Source of the DNA: Shimia sp040370365
GTDB lineage: Bacteria; Pseudomonadota; Alphaproteobacteria; Rhodobacterales; Rhodobacteraceae
Length of the DNA: 64,000 nucleotides
Assembly: GCF_040370365.1 (NCBI RefSeq)
Contig: NZ_BAABWQ010000004.1
Span: 558,001-622,000, forward strand
Direction of reading: 5' to 3'
Both the position numbers and the translations under genes were made by a program. Under the pieces are notes generated by a model, which saw only the letters and a program-made list of their open reading frames with translations, was not told the origin of the DNA and did no database searches. This document shows positions 59,600 through 64,000 of the stretch, piece after piece. The stretch's first letter is position 1. The number at the start of each line of letters is the position of its first letter.

Positions 59600-62500
59600 T
59601 CAGGCGGAAACATTTGCGCGTCGGCTCCGCCACATCATCCAAACTGCGCCCATCCCATAGGCACATACCGAAGCCACGAGCGCGCCCGCGCAGAACAGCA
59701 GCAACGCCATGATGGGCGATGTCACCATCCCAAGGTATGGCAAGAGTGTCAGCAGAGCTGGGTGCAGCGCGCCATAGACCACCATCCAGCCCAAGGTAAG
59801 CACCATCCACGTTGCAATGGCCAGACCGCCCAAGACCACAGGTGCACGGATGCCTTTGGCGCGACGTCCACGGCCTAAGGCCTGCATCTGACGCGCAATG
59901 TCGCCCTGAATGGCGATGAGTGCAGGCACCACCAACAACACTAAGATCATGCCAAAACCCAGCCCATACACCAGTGTGATCACCGTAGGTTTCAGGAACT
60001 GAGCTTGCTGGCTGCGCTCAAACAAAAGTGGCATCAGACCCAAAACCGTCGTGGCTGTGGTCAGAAACACTGGGCGCAAACGGTCCGCAGCGCCATCGAT
60101 GATGGAGGGCGCTATTCCACGATCAGCCGCGTAGTCATCAATGGTGGTGACCAAAACGATGCTGTCATTGATGATGATCCCGGTCATGCCCAACAGGCCG
60201 ACGACGGTGAACATGCTCAGCGGCACCCCGTGGAAATGGTGGCCGTAGATTGTGCCAACAAGGCCGAAGGGAATGATGGCCATAACGACCATCGGTCGTG
60301 TCCAGCTTGAGAACACCCACGCCAGCACCAGATAGATGCCTGTCAAACACAGGATCAGCCCCGTACGCGCATCTTTGAGAAAATCGTCTTCTTGCTCTGA
60401 CAGCCCGGCCATACGCCATTCGACCTGTTGTTCGCTGGCAATGGTGGGCAGAATGTCGCCGCGCAACTGCTCCAGAATGGCTTGGGCACGGGCGGGATCA
60501 TCCTCAGAGATGTCGCCGGTGACATTGATCAGCCGCACGCCATTTTCGCGGCGCACGGTGCTAAAGCCTGTGCGGTTTTGCACGGTGACAATATCCGCAA
60601 GCGGCACATAAGCGCCTTGTGGCGTGCGCATCAAAGAGCCTTCTAAGAAATCCGCGGTTAGCTCCCCTGCAGGCAGTTCCACTCTGATGGCAGCGCTGCG
60701 GGGGCCGTCCGGGTAGGTGGCTGCTTCCAGCCCGTTCAGGCGGTGGCGCAATTCACGCCCCAGCGCATCAATCGAAAAGCCAAGCGCGCGGCCATGTGGA
60801 GTCAGATCAAGGATCAGCTCTTCTTTGTCATAGCTGAGATTGTCCTCGACCGCTGAGACTTCGCCAAATTGCTCCAAAGCGGTTTTGAGAGCCTCGCTGG
60901 CGGACTTGAGCGTGTCGCTGTCTGCGCCGTAGAACTCGACATCCAAGGCGTCCCCCCCCGGACCAGACCGCCATCCACGAAAGCTGATGGTTTCCACAAG
61001 CGGGTGGCGGGCAACACTGTCTTGCAGCTCGCCGACAAAGGCAAAACTCGAGTAAGGGCGCAAGTCGGCGTCGATGAGTTCAATCGCGATTCCGCCCAAC
61101 AGATCAGGATCCAGCGAGGAGGCGCCGGGCAGCGAACGGCCAGAGTTGCCGCCAATTTCGGCGATCACATAGTCCAGCGGGTTGCGCCCGTAGCGCTCTT
61201 CATAGTCCCGACCCAGCGCCTCTGTGGCGCGCTGCATTTCTTTCATCATCGCAAGGCTGTCGGCGCGTGTGGCACTGGGCAGCATGGCAAAGTTACCGGT
61301 CACCGATCCCCGCTCTGGGGCGTTAAAAAACCGCCATTTGACATCACCGTTGATGAACAACGCGGCTTGTGAGGCCAGCGCGACAAGGGCCAGCGCCAAC
61401 ACCGGATAGCGCGCCCAAATCACAAACCGCATAAATGGACGGAACAGGTTCTCGCGCACTTTGCGAAAGCCTCGGTTCACATATTTGCTGGGAAGATCGT
61501 ACCAGTTTTCCTTGGTGGATTTGGCAATCGCATGCGCCATGTGGTGTGGCAAGATAAGGAAACATTCTACCAAGGAGGCGATCAACACAACAATCACAGT
61601 AAACGGTATATCTGCGATCAGATCGCCAAATCGCCCCCCAATCGCAACGAGGCCAAAGAAGGCAATGACGGTTGTCAACGTCGAGGAGAACACCGGCATC
61701 GACATCCGCTGTGCAGCGTTCTCTGCCGCCACCATCGGAGATTCCCCCAATCGGCGTGCGCGGGCATCAGCGTGTTCACCCACCACGATGGCATCATCCA
61801 CCACAATGCCCAAAGTGATGATCAAACCAAACAGCGAAATCATATTGATGGTAAGGCCGGCCATATACATCAGCGCCACAGCCGCAAACATTGCTGTGGG
61901 AATACCCGCCGCGACCCAAAAGGCCGTGCGCGCATTGAGGAACAAGAACAACAGCGCCAAAACCAGCCCAAGTCCCGTCAACCCGTTGTCGACCAGCAGG
62001 TTCAGACGTCCGGTGATGGCTTCGGCACGTGTGCGGATCAGCTCCAGCTTCACCCCTTTGGGCAGCGTGGCCTGCATCTGAGCGGCGACCTCTTCCACGG
62101 TTTCTTGAATGGCAATCGCGTCACCAGCATCAGAGCGGTCCACACGGATCGACATCGCAGGGTTCTCGCCCACAAAATAGGATCGGTTCCGATCCACGCC
62201 TTCTAAGCGGATCTCTGCAACATCTTCGACGCTGAGCTTTGTGCCATCTGGATTGGACCGCAGTACAATCGCGGCGATTTCATCAGGGGCACGCTTCTCT
62301 ACACCGGTGCGCACGCGGGCAAAGGCGCCGGTCACATCCCCGGCCGGGTCGGCGTTCACCTCCTGCGAAATGGCATCAGCAATCTCGGCAATTGAAATGT
62401 CATGGGTGATCAGATCAACCGAGGACACTTCGACAATGGTCTGGCGCTCAGCAAGGCCGCGGATGGTGGTGCGGGTCACACCTTCTGCGTAGAGGCGAAC

Positions 62501-62998
62501 CACAAATTCATCTGCAAACCGTGCCAGCTGATCGACGTCAACCGCACCAGTGATCACCACGTCGGTCACCCGATCACGCCATGCCCCTCGCCGCACCACC
62601 GGGTCATCAGCTTCGGCTGGCAAAGTGGTGATCGCATCCACTGCAACCTGCACATCATCGGTGGCACGCGCCATGTCCCAGCCCGGATCAAATTCCATTG
62701 TGATCTGGGCGTTGCCCTCGGTGGAGCGCGACGCGGTGCTTTCGACACCTTCAACCCCCAAAAGGGCGGGTTCCATGACCTGCACAATGGCAGCATCGAC
62801 GTCCGCAGCCCCGGCCCCTTCCCACGAAACCGACACGGTCACGTTGTCGACAACGACATCTGGAAAGAACTGTGTGCGCATGCGCGGCATCGCGGCGATC
62901 CCAGCGACAATCAGCACCACCAGCAACAGATTGGCCGCGGTGCGATGGCGTGTGAAGTAACTCAGAATGCCGCTGGCGCGGTCGCCAATCTGCCGCAT
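59600..62998 (-). CDS. RND efflux transporter permease (AcrB/HAE1 family)
   Basis: A 1132-residue inner-membrane pump subunit using the proton gradient. It has twelve helices, two large periplasmic loops, and GIVVDDAIVVGEHADAR, with the paired Asp used for proton relay. Late motif GIIINDSIVLVTTIDDY is the second half's equivalent. It starts 4 bp after the adaptor gene, so the two are one operon. The substrate cannot be read from sequence. Confidence 0.93.
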   Translation of the reverse strand: MRQIGDRASGILSYFTRHRTAANLLLVVLIVAGIAAMPRMRTQFFPDVVVDNVTVSVSWEGAGAADVDAAIVQVMEPALLGVEGVESTASRSTEGNAQITMEFDPGWDMARATDDVQVAVDAITTLPAEADDPVVRRGAWRDRVTDVVITGAVDVDQLARFADEFVVRLYAEGVTRTTIRGLAERQTIVEVSSVDLITHDISIAEIADAISQEVNADPAGDVTGAFARVRTGVEKRAPDEIAAIVLRSNPDGTKLSVEDVAEIRLEGVDRNRSYFVGENPAMSIRVDRSDAGDAIAIQETVEEVAAQMQATLPKGVKLELIRTRAEAITGRLNLLVDNGLTGLGLVLALLFLFLNARTAFWVAAGIPTAMFAAVALMYMAGLTINMISLFGLIITLGIVVDDAIVVGEHADARARRLGESPMVAAENAAQRMSMPVFSSTLTTVIAFFGLVAIGGRFGDLIADIPFTVIVVLIASLVECFLILPHHMAHAIAKSTKENWYDLPSKYVNRGFRKVRENLFRPFMRFVIWARYPVLALALVALASQAALFINGDVKWRFFNAPERGSVTGNFAMLPSATRADSLAMMKEMQRATEALGRDYEERYGRNPLDYVIAEIGGNSGRSLPGASSLDPDLLGGIAIELIDADLRPYSSFAFVGELQDSVARHPLVETISFRGWRSGPGGDALDVEFYGADSDTLKSASEALKTALEQFGEVSAVEDNLSYDKEELILDLTPHGRALGFSIDALGRELRHRLNGLEAATYPDGPRSAAIRVELPAGELTADFLEGSLMRTPQGAYVPLADIVTVQNRTGFSTVRRENGVRLINVTGDISEDDPARAQAILEQLRGDILPTIASEQQVEWRMAGLSEQEDDFLKDARTGLILCLTGIYLVLAWVFSSWTRPMVVMAIIPFGLVGTIYGHHFHGVPLSMFTVVGLLGMTGIIINDSIVLVTTIDDYAADRGIAPSIIDGAADRLRPVFLTTATTVLGLMPLLFERSQQAQFLKPTVITLVYGLGFGMILVLLVVPALIAIQGDIARQMQALGRGRRAKGIRAPVVLGGLAIATWMVLTLGWMVVYGALHPALLTLLPYLGMVTSPIMALLLFCAGALVASVCAYGMGAVWMMWRSRRANVSA

Positions 62999-63001
62999 GA
63001 T

Positions 63002-64000
63002 TTAGCCCCCCATCCGACTGCGAAGACGTTCGATCATTTGCGCGGGAACTTCGGGCTTGCTCAGCGCATCCAGAATGCGCTTTTTCGCGGCATCGGGCAT
63101 GCGCCCGTTTGCCTCCACCGCCGCCACAAGCTTCGCGCGTTCCTCATCGCTGAGCGCGACCGTTGCCGGGGGGGCGACGACTGACGTGTCGCCTGAGATG
63201 GGTTTCACCGCAATGCCTTCGCCCAAGAGCGGCGTGCGCCGGCTCACCACCCGTTGCCCGGCCAGACCGCGTCCGCGCACCAGCACGTCGTCGCCTTGAC
63301 GACGCACCAGGCGCACCTTGAAAGACTGTATCCGGTCACCTTCAGCCACCACCAGAACCTCGCCAGCGGCATTGATCGCAGATGCCGGAAGGCGGATCAC
63401 ATCGTCCAGTGCGGGTTCTTTGACACGCACGGTGACAAAATCGCCCGGCTTTAGTCCACGCGGGCTGTCAAGCCGTGCAAAGAGCACGCGCCCGGATTGC
63501 CCATCCCCCACCGCAGCCGCATCACGGGTGATCACACCTGTTGCGGTCAGATCTGCGCCAAACACATCAAGCGATACAGTCACCTCTGCGCGGTGCAGAT
63601 CATCATTGTCATCCAGCAGCCGCGCATATTGAGTCGTGGAAATGCGAAATGCCACCTCCAGAGCCTCTGCATCAATCAAGGTGGCCAGACGTTCATTCAT
63701 CGACACAAGTCCGCCCTGAACAATGGTCACCTCAGACAGAGTGCCGCTGAAATCAGCCGTGATCACGGTGTCATCCAAATCTTTTTGCGCCTCTGCGCGC
63801 TGAATATTGGTGCGATCCAGCCGGGTAACGGCCTGATCAATCCGCGCCTCAGCCTGTGCCAAGGCGCGTCGATTGGACAACACCGATTGTCGGGCGGCGG
63901 CCTGCGCCAGTTCGGCAACCTCCACGGCTGCGGCTGTGCCTACGCCGCGCTCTTGTAGGTCGACCTGACGGTCAAATGCATTTTGGCGCAGCGCCAATTG
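63002..64000 (-). CDS. RND efflux periplasmic adaptor subunit (partial, right edge)
   Basis: Membrane-fusion protein of the pump, missing its N-terminus because the gene continues past base 64000. The visible part shows a long coiled hairpin (ALRQNAFDRQVDLQERGVGTAAAVEVAELAQAAARQ and onward), then a lipoyl-like half (DLDDTVITADFSGTLSEVTIVQGGLVSMNERLATLID), a beta-barrel (LKPGDFVTVRVKEP), and a short charged C-terminus. Transcribed with the pump gene. Confidence 0.9.
   Translation of the reverse strand, partial: QLALRQNAFDRQVDLQERGVGTAAAVEVAELAQAAARQSVLSNRRALAQAEARIDQAVTRLDRTNIQRAEAQKDLDDTVITADFSGTLSEVTIVQGGLVSMNERLATLIDAEALEVAFRISTTQYARLLDDNDDLHRAEVTVSLDVFGADLTATGVITRDAAAVGDGQSGRVLFARLDSPRGLKPGDFVTVRVKEPALDDVIRLPASAINAAGEVLVVAEGDRIQSFKVRLVRRQGDDVLVRGRGLAGQRVVSRRTPLLGEGIAVKPISGDTSVVAPPATVALSDEERAKLVAAVEANGRMPDAAKKRILDALSKPEVPAQMIERLRSRMGG

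Noticed and set aside
1..64000. tRNA, rRNA, CRISPR array, transposase or phage genes
   Set aside because: I looked for conserved folds, spaced direct repeats and transposase motifs in the gaps and saw none; short tRNA-like folds could still be missed by eye.

Overview
The window reads as one chromosomal segment of a marine Roseobacter-type alphaproteobacterium (Rhodobacteraceae). The evidence is the gene order sdhCDA / mch / mcl2 / mdh / sucCD-sucAB-lpd, close matches of protein length and motif to Rhodobacter and Ruegeria families, an aa3-type oxidase subunit IV of 44 residues, GC-rich coding sequence with AT-rich promoters, and several Rhodobacterales-restricted hypothetical proteins. I see no rRNA, tRNA, CRISPR array, transposase, phage gene or integrase.

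Layout. 1-11200: minus-strand sdhCDA, preceded by a VWA protein and two HExxH metallopeptidases, then ethylmalonyl-CoA pathway genes (mch and an mcl2-like gene around NnrU and DUF1737 genes), then small secreted proteins, a TauE/SafE permease and plus-strand mdh. 12100-21900: the 2-oxoglutarate dehydrogenase / succinyl-CoA synthetase operon (sucC, sucD, sucA, sucB, lpd), in which three junctions hold unrelated small ORFs, strong hairpins or repeats. 22000-34100: minus-strand plsC-ftsX-ftsE, a zinc-ribbon membrane protein, a large TIGR02302 protein, lysA and argH, then divergent TlpA. 34200-39700: a degenerate EAL protein, phaA and phaB for polyhydroxybutyrate, and a LysR-type regulator with an EamA exporter and a divergent 52-residue gene. 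39900-48200: tRNA methyltransferase, polyprenyl synthase, ispE, a TPR lipoprotein-like secreted protein, ETF-ubiquinone oxidoreductase, greA. 48250-52740: the molybdenum cofactor/formate dehydrogenase accessory set moeA-mobB-mobA-fdhD, then azlCD. 52800-64000: a lipoprotein, cytochrome oxidase subunit IV, a beta-lactamase-fold hydrolase, an acyl-CoA dehydrogenase, Sua5, YqgE, a DsbD-type domain protein, and an RND efflux pump whose adaptor gene runs off the right edge.

How it works together. The left half is central carbon metabolism: the TCA cycle and the acetyl-CoA assimilation route (mesaconyl-CoA hydratase, malyl-CoA thioesterase) lie side by side, and acetyl-CoA is also tied to PHB synthesis (phaAB) and fatty-acid oxidation (acyl-CoA dehydrogenase, ETF-QO).

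I found no new defence or biosynthetic system. The most unusual signals are non-coding: paired GTGATCAC palindromes ahead of both sdhC and sucC; a tandem array of 11-bp units at three separate loci; TGC-rich palindromes ahead of phaA, phaB (partial) and ETF-QO; a perfect 10-bp-arm palindrome abutting the LysR start codon; and strong hairpins inside the suc operon. All identities here are from reading alone; no search was run.
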